DNA of 64,000 bases from Sipunculus nudus (lineage: Eukaryota > Annelida > Sipuncula > Golfingiida > Sipunculidae): the NCBI GenBank assembly GCA_026874595.1, contig CM049306.1, forward strand, positions 99,189,642 to 99,253,641. The letters are read 5' to 3'. Under the pieces are notes generated by a model. That model saw only the letters and a program-made list of their open reading frames with translations. It was not told the DNA's origin and searched no databases. Positions 33,481 through 47,700 of this stretch are shown piece by piece. The first letter of the stretch is position 1; each line of letters starts with the position of its first letter. Made by a program: the position numbers and the translations under genes.

Positions 33481-35730
33481 CCGTCGATGGTCGACGAGGG
33501 GCTGTCGTTCGCAGCCATGTCAGGCTTTTCATCTTTTACAAGCACAGCCTTCAGAAACGCAGAGGTAAGCGTCTGTGACGATCGAACTCTCTATTAGACG
33601 CTCAGTTCTGGGTGTCCAGGCGTCATATCGGACGCGCGAGTTTAGGATATAGGACCGAGAGGATCGAAGCTGGCTTGTATCTCGGTCACATATTTTTGCC
33701 GACTACCTACAAAACAGTAAAAACACGCTGACATATAATAATTTACCCTTAGTTATTACTTTATTATCAGATAATCTTATTACATCATAATATATAACCA
33801 TATAATGATGCTAAAATAACGGAAACTGCTAAATTATTTGGTTAAATATTAATTAACTCTTCAGAAATTGACGTTTATCCCCTCCCCTTTGGACGCTCAA
33901 AACTTCAAAATTTTGACCTTTTTTTAACTTTTTTTTCTATTTGAAACTTTATATATTCCTACACTCGATTATAAGGGTCGAGAAAGGAAAGTTCAGTTTC
34001 GTATTACATGGTTGGAGCAGCATGATTTATAAATATCATAATAATCGTTAAAAATTATGAAGCTCTTGTTTCATGTATTTAATTTCACGCGCTCCATAAT
34101 GTAACTATCAAAAAACATGTAAAAACTTTATCTACAATGGATTTTAATTACATGATAATGCTCTTATAACTGAAAAATACATTGTATTCGCAACCATGGG
34201 AGCCCTAATGCCCCTAAAATTACTGTAATAAAATATTCAGTTAAAGAATAAAACCATTGTTATTATGCATTAAGCTGACTATTATTAGCTGTAGTGATTC
34301 CCAATATCAATATCATTCTGTACACATCAACAAGTTATTAAATTACTTAAACGTGAGACCAGCACTTCATCTTTCTGGGAAAATGGTACAATGGACTTCC
34401 TATCACTGATTCGATACGGACATGTTCAAAACCAGATATAAGTGTGAACAATTACAGATATGGGTTTCATATGTCTGTTTCAATACACTCTTACCGACGG
34501 CATATCTATGACAGGTTTTGTTATAAAGGATCATTGTTATATTCATGAACGGCCGGCAGCAATACAATTTATCAAATTACTTTTTTCTGATACTTAAGTG
34601 GCGAGATTTATCACAATAGCAACAGTGAATCTATAGAAAAATGAATGAAAGATACTATTTGTAACATTTCGCGTATAAGCCGGTCCGCGTTCCGGTCAAA
34701 CTGGCCTCTGGGACCAGCAACGAACGCGAGTGAAACGTGTGCCGCCCTTTAACAAGTCATATTACAGGCATCACAAAGCCATAAGCAACTCGCTGATCTG
34801 GAAAATGCCCTCGTTGATGTAGCAGACTGTGACCTACTGCAGAAGACAGTCAAATTCCTGTCCTGGCTATCTCAGGCGACCAGGGGAGCGTGAGGGGCCT
34901 GAACAACTTCCTCTCAGGGGTATTCTAAATCTGCTTCGTTTAGATAAGAATGAAGTACTTGAGGACTAAATCTCCTCTACTAATGGAATATCCTCGGTCG
35001 CAGGGCCATCCTCTGTTGATTTATGAGTATTAATGGTAATATTTGTCATTTTACCGCACTGTGTTCAAAATTACGTGTCGCGCTCAGATTCCGACAAGCC
35101 ACGCCACATGTATGGGTATGTCATCGGTTTTACGAGTCATTGCACAGTATATTCGTCGCTGGGATTTGTTAACCCTCCCTGCACCTTATATTCGGGATTC
35201 TGCCTTCTTTAATGATGATCACTGTATGTCAACTATTATATTCCTGTATCAATGATAACGCAGTGCCATTTTTACTAAAAATAAGTACACAGGAATAGTC
35301 TCTCACAGTTTTTAAAGCATTGCGAAGTACGGATTTTGGCTGCTTAGTGTTCTTGTGTTAACAACCAGAAAATAAGACTAGGTTAGTTTTTTTAGTGACA
35401 AATTTAAAATCCCAATCTTTGTAAATGATTTGTTACAATGGAATATTTTGTATTACTGTGTGGGTCATGGTGGTTAGAATATAAAACAAATTGTGCAGGG
35501 TGGGGCGAGCTGATTAAAAGATTCTGCGAGGCGGGCATGAATACAGGTTGACAAAAGCTGATAAAGCTATTGAAGTGTATTGAAGTATAAATTATAATAT
35601 AACATTTATTGCACGTTTTGCTGTATATCTGTTATTTGCTGCATATACATGTAATGAAAAAAAATTATGTAGACCAAATGCAGAATTAAAAACTTACAAT
35701 TTTATTTTAATTTTAATGACATTTAAATAA
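33481..35730. other. Non-coding stretch, nothing recognised
   Basis: No gene or repeat could be supported. The DNA is AT-rich between 33720 and 34660. Confidence 0.45.
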
Positions 35731-35734
35731 ATGG

Positions 35735-35826
35735 ACCGGACCGCTTGGACCGGTCCAACAACTGGACCGGACCGCCTACAGCTTGACCGGACCTGGACCG
35801 GACCGCTTACTGATTGACCGGACCAC
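35735..35826. repeat. GGACCGGACC short tandem repeat
   Basis: Six or so copies of a GGACCGGACC-type core occur at intervals of about 10-30 bp, including a palindromic ttggaccggtccaa. It is much more GC-rich than the surrounding DNA. A related ggaccggtcc lies alone at 24452. Confidence 0.85.
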
Positions 35827-36964
35827 CTCTACGACACAGAGGTACAACCACCCAGTGGTATTTTTCCACTGGCGAACTGGGCTTGTTGGAGTTACTCTAT
35901 TTGTCCCACATGGTGACCTTCACTTTTATCTACGGCATTGACGGCATCAAGGGCACATAAAATGGGAACTCAATTTTACTAGTGAAAATGATAATTCCTT
36001 GTGATAAATAAATTTGAACAAGTGTCACACGAAACGTATGTAATAAATCAGCTCTTGTTTGGTTACTATGACAACCAAGACATTCGGCTATTTGGCCCTT
36101 TACTCTGTTAATCGGGTACCGAACGATTGCAAGTCGTACTCCGCAAATGACATCTGATGATCACCATAAATCCAAGAAGTAACGAATGCAGCATAAAGGT
36201 CTTTTGCTTACCCTGTATCAGACATGTCTACATGCCATTGTGACAGCTACGTGGATATGTTATCCACTGTGTTAACACATATAACGCCAGGAGAACTAGG
36301 TTAACTGAAATTATACTAGTACTGGGCACACCGCAACGCCTGAGGCAAACGGATAAAAATTTGTTGTTTGAACGACCGAGTCTTTACTATCAACAAGAAC
36401 ACGACGATCAGACCACCGAGAAAATCGTTTCTTCGGAACAACTCCAAATTATCAAATTCAGCAATGACATCGGAATGATGAATATCGGATTTTCGGAGGT
36501 GACCTTGTTAAATAATATCGCCACTAATTAGTATACAGTATGTAAAAGATCTGATTGTTCCAAAGGTCATATTCATCTTTCAAGGTGGACGTTAACTAGA
36601 TGGAACTTCATAAGGGTTTGGAAACAACAATGTTGTCATATAAAGGAATGGTATAGAAAAAGAGATTTCCCCTTGTCAGGGCATATCTTAATTTTCTCAA
36701 AACGTCTTATCAACTTTCAAAACGTTTCAGTTATTAAGTAATGTTACTTTACCTTTTGCTATACTTACAATTTGTACTGACCTTTTAAATATGTATCGTT
36801 CAACGTGTCGTTTAAATATCTTATAAGATGAATATTTTTTATCTTTTACATACGGAAAACCTTTGACATATTTTATTCAAATTTAAACTAACTGTGACCC
36901 GTGACAGTCAGCTGAATTTGACATTAGACACATTATTAAAGCTTGTAGCATGCATATTAATATG

Positions 36965-36977
36965 GGTCACAGTGACC
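36965..36977. promoter_or_regulatory. Perfect ERE-like palindrome
   Basis: GGTCACAGTGACC matches the consensus estrogen response element (inverted half-sites with a 3-bp spacer) exactly. No gene is recognised close by, so function is unproven. Confidence 0.3.
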
Positions 36978-37362
36978 AAATCTTGGGTTTCAAGGAATGT
37001 TTAAAGTTATTTTTCATCATATGAAGTTTGACTTTAGGGGTCTAATTGTTAAAAATATGGGCTTCTATAGATCGGATGAAGGTAGATCAGTGTTACGCCA
37101 GTGTTTGGTCAAAATTTGACCAGCTGCTAATGATGGTAGGTCATTATAGAAAAATACCAAATTTTTGGCATATAACGATTAATGGATTACGAAACTAAAG
37201 TCAGCATTAGTGAAAGAAAAGTAATCATGTGTTCAGGATGGGCGATGATATAGACTTGTAATATAAAACAGATGCTCATTAATTGCCATTGTCAGCCACG
37301 TCCTTGTGTTAAAGTGTTTACGTGGTTGCATGTCATTTCCCTTGTATATTAAAATGACTACA

Positions 37363-37536
37363 CTTAAGATCATGGACTGGCTATATAGCTCACTTAAGAT
37401 CATGGACTGGCTATAGCTCACTAAAGATCATGGACTTGCTATATATCTCACTTAAGATCATGGACTGGCTATATAGCTCACTTAAGATCATGGACTGGCT
37501 ATATAGCATTAAGATCATGGACTGGCTATATAGTCA
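37363..37536 (+). repeat. Minisatellite, six ~30-bp units
   Basis: The unit 'cttaagatcatggactggct' plus 'atatagctca' occurs six times with small changes and one shortened copy. An overlapping minus ORF is only this repeat in translation. Confidence 0.95.
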
Positions 37537-37732
37537 TTGTTCTGATAATAAGTGGGAGTGCATTTTATATGACTAATAATAGCATATTAGCCAGCCCCGC
37601 ACATACTTGTGTTGCTGTTTCTTTATTAAATTATCCAATAAATCCTAAACACACGCAGAAAAATATACTCTTAGTTTTTTTTTTAACGGGAGTTCTTGTG
37701 AAATTCTTGAAGGAATATATTCTGAACCCGCG

Positions 37733-37960
37733 ATGATTCACTCCAACTTTACTGGTACTTTTAAAATGAAGCGATGCGATGAAGCCACAGAAACGAATCA
37801 CACGAGATACCATATCCATAGCAACGAGGAGCAGAAAGAGGTGAAAGGGAAGCGGACCGTGCTGGTCCAGCTGTCGGGGTCGACTTCTCATCAGGACAGA
37901 ATGACAAAATCAAGGTTTCATTTCCTTAGACCGAGTGTCTGCCCTTTTCAATTCCAATAA
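37733..37960 (+). CDS. Hypothetical ORF, possible exon (75 codons)
   Basis: An ATG-initiated frame, with a second in-frame ATG at 37766, ends in TAA. From codon 12 it reads MKRCDEATETNHTRYH and continues hydrophilic (EEQKEVKGKRTVLVQL). Third positions in the middle are GC-rich, unlike the flanks, which suggests coding. The opposite strand is also open. No domain was recognised and no splice partner found. Confidence 0.22.
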   Translation: MIHSNFTGTFKMKRCDEATETNHTRYHIHSNEEQKEVKGKRTVLVQLSGSTSHQDRMTKSRFHFLRPSVCPFQFQ

Positions 37961-40900
37961 ACAACGGCGTGGGAGGCGGTGTAACCACCTCCAACTTTAA
38001 AAAAGTTTTACCCCACGCCAAGAAAACCAGGTCTTTAGATACTACTTCCCGCAGGTAGATACCTTCCTATCTTAACTGAGCTGAGGAATTACAATAACCT
38101 GGAATTTAGGGATTGACATGTGACTGTAATTGTAAACTGTCCCTCACAACGTGCATCCACAGCAGGCATTCCTGCGCGGTTCGGGTGATGCTGGTGCTAA
38201 TAAATAGATTGCAAAATATGCCGGGTTGATTTTAAATCGATTTCATCCTTCCCCTAAGATTTTAGAGGATTTCCATACATTTGTTTATTAAGATTTATTC
38301 AGACATATATTTCATGCTGTGATGTACTTTTTTTATTAGAAATTCCTACTCTATCTTACTTTTGCATACAATTTTCCATGCACGTTGATCGAAGATTAAA
38401 AAAAAATTTATATTGAGACTAAAATTCAGTCATGTATTTTTCATGTTAAATTTTATAATCTTACCATGATTTATTTATAAAAGAAATTACCATTTACTGG
38501 GGGGGGGGGGGGGGGGGCTCTGACCAATAAATTGGTAATTTGAAATAAGTTCCAGGCTAACCCCTTAGGTAAAATTAAATCGAATTGCTTACGGATAACC
38601 TGAAAACGGGGGTAACTTAGGGTGGATATAATTATTACTTTGATGGTACATAGAAGTTCAGAAAAATCAATAAAGCTATTCATGAGAAATTTGATTAATT
38701 AATTTTGTTAAAGAAGGATTGTATTTGGCGTTTCGAAAAGAGCAACCCAAGATCCTGATATATTGCATGATATATTTCAGAAAAGGCCCTGAAGCCATTC
38801 TTGAGAAATCTGAAATTGCAGCCGTAAGAAATATAAAAAAGAAATCTAAATAAATATAAATTCCATTACAATGAGTTGTAGATTGCACCACTTATCATGG
38901 ATCATGGAGGAAAATGTGAAAGCTCTGAGGTTAACCCAAGTATTATATCAATACATGATAACTATTTATATACCTTACCTTAAATGTAAATTGTTGACAC
39001 GAGTGATCAAATAACTGATTGAAAACAAAGATGTGGAGTTAATCGTAACATTTTGGCAGATTTAATATCAAATAAGCAGTCATGACCTTTCCATTGACTG
39101 ACGTGACCTTTTCCACGAGTGATAACCCGTGCAACACCTGAGATCCCATGCATTACCCTTTTAATTCAATTTTCCATCCATTTCATAGGTGCTTGTCTTT
39201 ATTCTAGGAATCTTGTAATCATCTGACATTTATATATATTATTTAATTCACCAGGTTAATAAACTTTTGATTGATTTTCCAGATAAATTTATCCTTAAAT
39301 GAATACCCAGTACTGGTGTGATTAATCTAATTTTCATTTTAATTTCCGGACCCTTAAAGACGACTGCTTTATATTTCACATAAGCATCTCAATGCCCTGT
39401 CGACTCAAACGTCATAAATTAGTAGTGTATAAAATGACATGGGCATAATTCACAATGGTCTCTTCCAAGAAATACATCATCTTGAGTATACCAGAGAAGG
39501 CAATTACTTAGGCTTGACTGGAGTCAGACTGAAATCAACTGTCCTTGCTTCAGATCTTGCTATGGTTTGGCTATAAAAAGAATATTAGCAAATAAAAAGC
39601 GCTGTATCTAGTGTAAAACACGTCTGTTCTTTTTTCATGTTTTATGTAGCATTTTTTTCATAATGAGGCGTCGGGAAAGAATTTACCTAAACAGAATTCA
39701 TATATTAAATATGATAGTTTGTTTTAGTGGGATCGTTGAGCAACAGTATCTCCGGTTTAACTGAAACTCCTCACTCAGGCTTTTCAGTCCTCACCCTGTA
39801 GCTCTGTTGAGATTCCTTGAATGTATCAAGTTAAATAAATTTAAGCTTTGTAACAAGGTACGTTAAATTAGCTCATGATTACGTTTTTTATGCATTGGTC
39901 ACTTTTCATTCGCTCCATTCACTGTGAAAAAGCAGGACACTTTCGTTGGCATTATACGACTATATGGCGTCAGCAACTTTCCTTCCCCGTTATTATTGGT
40001 AGGAACATTCCTTGCCCTGTGACTCCAGCCTTTGCCAACCATGGGCAAGTGAAATGGTTAAGAGCGAATGCAACGCGACCAATTCAAAAGGTTTGTCATT
40101 ATGAGCTAAACCTTGTTTCATTTGATAAAATCCAGGAGTTTAAATCACAAAAAAATATTTTTGACATGATTAATAAACTCAAGGATTATTACAAGACATC
40201 ATACAAGAAAAACATGATATAAAAACTGCGGGATCACGATATCTGTAAACATGGCTTTGTGTGGGTGTTTAGCACGATGGCGTGCAGGTCAATTATATTT
40301 TGTGTAACATGTTATACTTTATATATATATATCACTGCACTGTTAAATCATCTGCTTTGCCAAGGTAATTTGTCCTGCCTAAAACACATTCAGTCAATGT
40401 GTGACAGCATCAGTTTAAAATGCCATCATAATAACTCCAGCTAAAAAAGGTTAAATAAAATTAACTGGACTTATTGTCACAAACGCACAACAGTGCGAAA
40501 ACACGTTAAATGCACAGTAGAGTATATGCTGGAAACATTTTAACTGTGTTTTCTGAAAAAAAAACTGAACTTCAGTCGATATTAATAGGTCCTCTCTTTT
40601 CTGTACAAAAAATTCCAAAAAATGAAAAAAATGGCAGTAATTCCATTAGTAAAGTGATGTGAGGTATCCCATAGAGGATGATGGAGGTTTGACTGCAGGT
40701 TGACTTAAAATACAGAGAGAATACGCCCCGCATGGGAAGCGCATAAAAGTGTATGCATTCATGAGGAGACAGGTAAATTGTATTTATATGTGGAAGTGAT
40801 GAAGGAAAGAGTGATATTAGGCACCTTTGTTCATCCGAAAATACATTTATAGCTTACACCTCGTAGAAAGGTGCACTAATATTTAAATATTTCCATTGTT

Positions 40901-41628
40901 CCTGGTCAATTATGAGAATTAACATTCACTTTTAACACTAACCACAAGTATGTAGTTTGGGTTTCCAGGAACCAACCTATTTATTATATTATAAATACTA
41001 CTAATCTAATCTAAATATTTCCTTAAACATTGCAAGCCAAACTTTTAAAAAGTGGTGGATCAGCGAGAATAACTCCTTTAAAGGTACTCGTGATCTCGAA
41101 GTAATAAGCTCGAGATCTAAAAATATTCATCTCGATATAAAAAAAATGCATAACGAGATCTCGCAATGATATTGAAACAAATGAAATAGCATGTTCTAAA
41201 TCAACCAGCGTTAATATGACACCATACTGACTAATAATTCGCTAAAAAGCACAATACGGACAAAATGACCAGCCATAACAACATATATGCATGTAAATCT
41301 GAGTTATGAAATTATCTTCAAGTTTAAACTATCCATATTCAGTTAAAATAGTATTCTCCAAAAATACTTTATAAAATAGACCCAAAATATTGCTTAGCCG
41401 TTTTTTTTTCAAACTGAGGGACTAATTATTTATGAAAGAAACAGTTCTAATTGATAAATAATTATAATTGTAGTAATTGTGCTTCATTATGTTACAGAGG
41501 TTTTAATGAGATGCAGAAGGGCGCTTTAACAAAGGCAGGGGCTTTACATACGGACCATTAGCGCTCAGCCCACTCCCTAATTAATCCATTTTGACTGCTG
41601 TTTATAGCTTAATGGCTCTGCCTCCCTC
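37961..41628. other. Mostly non-coding stretch
   Basis: A G run of 19 lies near 38499-38517. An ATG ORF of 115 codons at 39875..40222 has no recognised motif and ends in a lysine-rich tail; it is left unannotated. At 41098-41165 short 'cgagatctcg'-type palindromes recur. Confidence 0.4.
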
Positions 41629-41674
<46 letters not shown>

Positions 41675-41781
41675 TTCTCTCTTGTATGACCATACTTTCC
41701 ACCCAGAAGTTGCCAAAATACACTTTCATCACACAATATTGTCAAATGGCAATCATTGAGAGAGAGAGAGAGAGAGAGAGC
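41629..41781. repeat. (CT)n and (GA)n microsatellites around a 70-bp core
   Basis: A C run and a CT tract (41629-41682) and a GA tract (41757-41781) face each other as an inverted pair. A hairpin could form. Confidence 0.95.
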
Positions 41782-44700
41782 GAACGAGGGAGGGACGGCG
41801 GGCACTTATGCCTGCGTGCATGAGTATAAATATATTTGGTCCGTTCGTTCCTATGTTAGTTAGTCAGTAGATCATTTAATTAATAAGAAAATCAGTAAGT
41901 CACTCAGTGATTCGGTTGGATAAGAAATAGTTCAGGGATTAGGACGAAACAAAATTTACAATTATAAAAATATGAGTGCCAATGAACTCATGGAACATGC
42001 TGGTAATTAAAAGGTAATTTAAACAAATTTTGAATTCGTATGTTATCGATATTGTTTAATTACGTTTCACTGTCGTCGTTTTCATATTACAACTCAGTAT
42101 GGCACTGTACCATTACAATGAACAATGTTTTATTCAACCATCATTTTTTTTAAATTATGTTTGTTATTGTATTCCTTGTAAATTATTATTGCTTGTCTTC
42201 GCCTCACAAAAGGAATGTTTTGAAATCTTGACAGATTTGAATACTCTGGATCAGAACCCACGAAGGATGAGGACCTTTACGATTGTAATATCATTACATA
42301 AACCCAACCAGGCAATAAATAAAATACTACTGAAACTTTTTGCAACACTAACTTAATCAAGTAATAAGAATTACTAATGCGGAAATAAAGAACACAGGCT
42401 CTTGCATCTCGATAACTATATATAATACTGACTTACGCAGCTTTAAGTATATTTTTTACAAGATGCCGGCACGTATTGTGTAAAGGTTTAGCGCTCACTA
42501 AAGGGTTTATGAATGTGGGATGAAAGTTCTTTTGCACCGAATATCTTGCTACACGCAAATTTTCCGGAGTCATGCGTGTGACGTCATTGTTTCCACACCT
42601 GTTCCAGGCTACTTGACCGGATAACCTACTTGTAAATTTCATCCTAGCATTCCCGCTAAGGTGTGATTTCAAAGGTCATACATGCCCGAACACGAACACT
42701 GATACTTTATGCCCGAACACGAATACTGATACTTCAAACTTATGTTGATAGTAACAGTTTTCTTGCCCGGTTGGCTGAAAAGGGCAACTAGATGATCGCT
42801 AGAGAATCCTCCACCTCCCTGCCTTGGGAATAAGGTCAAGGTAAAATATATTATCAGGTGCCAATATGTGACCTAGGACTTTTATTGTATCCGAATTGTA
42901 ACCGCCCTATTGGAGACCTAGTACATACAGAAACTCAGATCGACCAAAAAAGGTCAATTTATATATTTGTACTGTAGCGAACGTTGTGCATTCCTCATTA
43001 TCGCTCAGTTGCGGGCACATACATCAGAGAAGTCTCCCGAAGGGTCCCTCAACCCCTACCCCCAAAATGCAAAACCAACGATTGCAATTTTTCTCTTTTT
43101 TTTCTTATTCGTGTTGGCGGTATAGACCTGTAATATGGACTTTGATATATGATTTTCAAAATCTGACCTTTGGGCAGTTCGCTTCTGTTGCGATCACTCG
43201 GCAATTGCATAGGTGTGGTTGCTTCTCTGTTCGACCAAGGGGTGACGATTGCAATTATATCTGACCCTTGCGACGGAGGGGCTTATATGAGCTGATGAGT
43301 TCATTTCTATATCCATATTTAATAAAAATGTCTTGTCGGTAGAGTAAGTTAGCCCCCCCCCCCCCTTGAGTGCAAAATCAACGATTTCAAAATTGATTTC
43401 ATTCAAAATTTCGATTAAAAATCTGTCACATACGCATTAAAGCACAAACTGGGGTTTTGTTTTATTTCGAGAACCATCTGAATATTTCGTTTTCTGAATA
43501 CTTCCCTATATCCTCCCCTTTCATGCCATTTTTATTTACACCCACGGTGTGTAGAGATGGTGTAAAAACATATCACGTTTGTCTATCAATTGAACCTAAC
43601 ACAAAATATCTTGCACTTGTGTCGGCAAAACGTTCGTATTAAATTTTATATTTTTGTATGATATTTTGTTAAGCTCCTCCAACTCCTGGCCTATCAGCAC
43701 TTTTAAATGTGAATATTACCCTGCACTCTCGCATTTGGCCACTTGGCGGTACCCAACACGATCGATGAAGGCGCACAAGTAAACCTTTTTTATGACCCAT
43801 GTTTCTTTGATTAAACAGAGGCAAATGAAAATAATATAAGGTACAGTTCAATTTTCTATAACAAGTTGCTGTCATTGGTATTAAATGAATCCCAGTGTTT
43901 ATTGTGCACCTGTTACCTCTACTATATAATATAGTGAAGGAAGATAATTAAAATCGAAATATATAAAAAGATATGTATTGAATTTCATTTACTTACTAAT
44001 AAACCTTCAGAAGCCAATATTATTTGATATTGATATGTGTTCATATTCTAAGTTTCATTGTGAAAAGGCATTTTTTTTTATTAGAAACGATTATGGTACA
44101 ATAATGCCCAAAACAAACTAAACCTGCATGATTGGGTGTAACCAGGTGAACACAGAGAGTGCAACAGTTTTGTTACGTCAGGTCTTGGGAAAGGGTCCAA
44201 AATGTAGTACATAAACTCGGAATTTAACTGAAAATCTCAAATAAAACATTATCATTCTCGTGTGCAGGGAAACTATAACACTAGATCAATTTTCGGTACA
44301 ATTATGCCACAAAATGTGAATATAGGTTCAGGGACAAAGTACATAACAAATAGTGAGTTTGAGACAATGTATTTCAAGGTCAGTTGCCGGTGATGTTAGT
44401 AGTCACACAAACAATTAAACTGCATGTGCTGCCGCCTGCGGCGGTCAGCTGCACTTCGTAAGCGCTAGGTCGCTTACGGTAATTTATTCATGCTAGGTGC
44501 TAAGTGGTAATATATTAATCATATTTATCATATATTAATGACCAGGCTACCTAGGTTAAGACGGTTCGGTGATGGTGAAGCACTGGGCATGGATAAGGCA
44601 CATTATAATTTATTTTTATGTTATAAATAAATTATTTACTGTTTACTTGTTTGTTGTGACGTAGATTTGCTGAAAACCAAGCGAACATTTCTGAAGATAA

Positions 44701-47700
44701 CGTTATCAAAATTTACAATCATGGTCAATTTTCTCCGGGTTAGTTCAAAATGAAGGAAAATGGCGTCGTTAGGACACACCGGGCGACGGCACAGTTTTAC
44801 TGGGGTCAGACAAGGGAGGTCATAAAGGACGGGTCAGGAATACCGTCAGTTCTAGGATAGATTTCCAGATATGTTATCGACCGACACATATAATCAGGTT
44901 CTGCATACCTCTTGGTCTTATACATACATTCCTCCACTGTTAATAGTCTGAAGGCAAGTCTATAAATTATACGTTAAAGTAGCATCGCTTTATAATCTAA
45001 GGAAAAGATTGTTTCTGTTTCAAATGCAGTTTAGACCCTTTAAATTAAATATCATTTTAAATCTGGTACACAGCTCTTTATAAAAGTATATGTGTTTACG
45101 AAATTCACATTCTTATTTATATGAAATTTAACATTTTTGCATATTTTATTTTTGTAAATGGTACGCCATGTAAAGCAATAAGTAACAGCAACCCACTTTT
45201 TAATGGGCTTACATCAAACTGCATGGCCAAATCTAAAAACTGATGTTTTTGTGTTTTCTTTATGATGTTTCTTTCTAACTTAAAATTGATTTTTTTTAAT
45301 TTTGATTCAGTAAAAAATGAAATTTCTCTTTAGACATGAGAGACAGGAAAGTATAGAAAAGTACTCCAGACACAGTCTGAAGGTGGAAATTCTATCTGCA
45401 GAGAGTTTGATGCCGGAAACACGCAATGCCGGTGACCTCATCGGCGAATGAGGATGTGTAAAGTAGGACGTAGTATGTCTACCGGCAACGACGTTTTAGA
45501 TCATCCGTTAAAGATCTTTTTCTATAGTGTTTTGGGCAAATTATAAATATTTTCACTAATCACAAAGTTCTTGGATATTTAACTCTTACAAACCCAAATC
45601 TTTTATTAAACAATTGGACCTGGGTTAAAAAAAGGATCTAAGGGCTTTGGGACTCCTATTCTGTAAGTTTGTTTATGCAAATGATCATCATTATAAGATG
45701 TTTTGTGTTGATTCAGATATCAATCTAATTATTTAAAATCTTGTCAATAGGTTTTATATTTTTATATTTATTCGTCATGCTGATTAAGAAAGATGGCCAT
45801 TCTCTCAGCGTTCACCACGAATAATATTACATCAATGATCACGGAAAATTAAGTAAAACAAAAGAATATTGTTAGTTGATGTCGAGGCTAATTAAACGTT
45901 TTGCATGCTTAACAGATCTCTCACCCAAGCTGTTTATATATGTTTAATGAGATATTAAGATTAATAATTTTTCACTCCTTACATTAGGCCACACACAAAA
46001 TAAAATTATTTAGTGTACGGATTATTTCCTGTGGATTTTCTTTTTTGTAAATGAGGATTAGATCCTCTGTATTGTTGCTAATGTGTGCTCATGCCCCGAC
46101 TAAAAAATTATTGTATGAAATTTATGAAAATGGATGTATTTTATTGTTGATCAAATGCCCCACTCCAAGAATTTATATTATATTTATATTATAGAAATTT
46201 TTATATTTCCTGGTAAGTAATCGAAATTTCACGTATTGTACCTCGATCGGCAATTTAATCAAATGTTTATATCCCCCCCCCCCAACTCTCACCAGTGTCC
46301 GTAGGACAAATATTTTCATATGGTGTGGCCTTAAATCATAATCAAAATTTATGTTACCTGTAGATCTGTACCTGATGAATACACTTGTCCATTTGATATT
46401 AAAATGGTGACAGGCAGACGGCATTCAGACTTGCGCTGGATTGGCAGGCGGTGAAGAATTAGCCTAGACATGCATATTCTAGAAAGGTCTCACAGAATTT
46501 AAGCACTGGCGTGGTCGATAATACCCGGAATAAAATGACAAAAGAAGTACCTATGTTTATTTGTATATGTACTACAGTGTCTGAAAAATAATCTAAAATA
46601 TTTTTTACTGGAATTGCTCACGACAAATTACATTTCTTTTTGGCCCCCCCCCCCCCTAAAAGTTATTTTGGGAGCCCCATCGTATCGAATATATACTCCA
46701 TGAATAACGCAGGAAGCACTAGTCCCAACAGGAAGGGAATTGTTATAAGATTCTTACAGTCCAACCTCAATGGTCGCGTTGCATTCGTTAAACAATAATC
46801 CACTAACCTACTGCTAAGCTTAGTATACAGATTTATTTTGGCGAAACTGCTATACCTCGCGCTAAGTGGGCGAAACATTCTTGGCATTATCAGAACGGCC
46901 GTAAAGAGTAAAGGTAATCTTTACTGCAGTGGGTAAGCGGATTAGATAACAACAAATAGAACTTGACTACGTAAGGAATTTATCTGATTCCCAGTACTTC
47001 TAATAGCCTAAACATGGATATAGTCATTCACCACATCGATTTAAGCTCTGAACAAATCATCTCCAGCGACACCCATCCGATTTGATACCAATGCAAAATA
47101 CAATGTAGGCCGACCAGGGTGCGACAATACAAGTCTACCAGGACTCGGGCACATATCTGATGAGGAGTATGGGGGCTCCTAAAATAACATTTTACTTCCA
47201 CTGTGCCATCAGTCGGTGACTCTCCGTGTGGATAAAGACTACAAATTCGCGGCTCACGCCAGAAAGTCTTTGCCATGTCGGAAGTTATTATATCTGCAAT
47301 GCAGCAGGCTTTTATTTATACATCTTTAGCCAAAATTCTCATTCTTTCCAAGCATATCGTCCAATATGTCACGACAGGTGTCTGCTAATATCTAATTGGA
47401 ATAAACATGTGATAGTGCTATTGAACATTTACAATTCCTTGTCAGACCCTATAGTTATTTATTGGTCTTACGTGCCCTATAAACGGCGCCTGTTTATTCA
47501 ACCCTAACGCTATATACCTCTATACACACGTTTATATATACGTGAAGGTGTGCGTGAACGTCGTCGAATATGTAATTTCTACTACATACATTGAGATTCA
47601 TGGTTGATAATTATTCAATTTAAATAAAACAGCTTTGTTCACAGCAACACGAATATGTGTGGATTATTAATGGTATCTAAACAAATCTGAAAGGAATAAT

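Noticed and set aside
39875-40222. 115-codon plus-strand ORF as a gene
   Set aside because: No recognisable motif, AT-rich codons at the end and no splice or promoter support; length alone is not enough.
47028-47507. Overlapping ORFs on both strands (82 and 93 codons)
   Set aside because: Both strands are open and neither product is recognisable; most likely chance.
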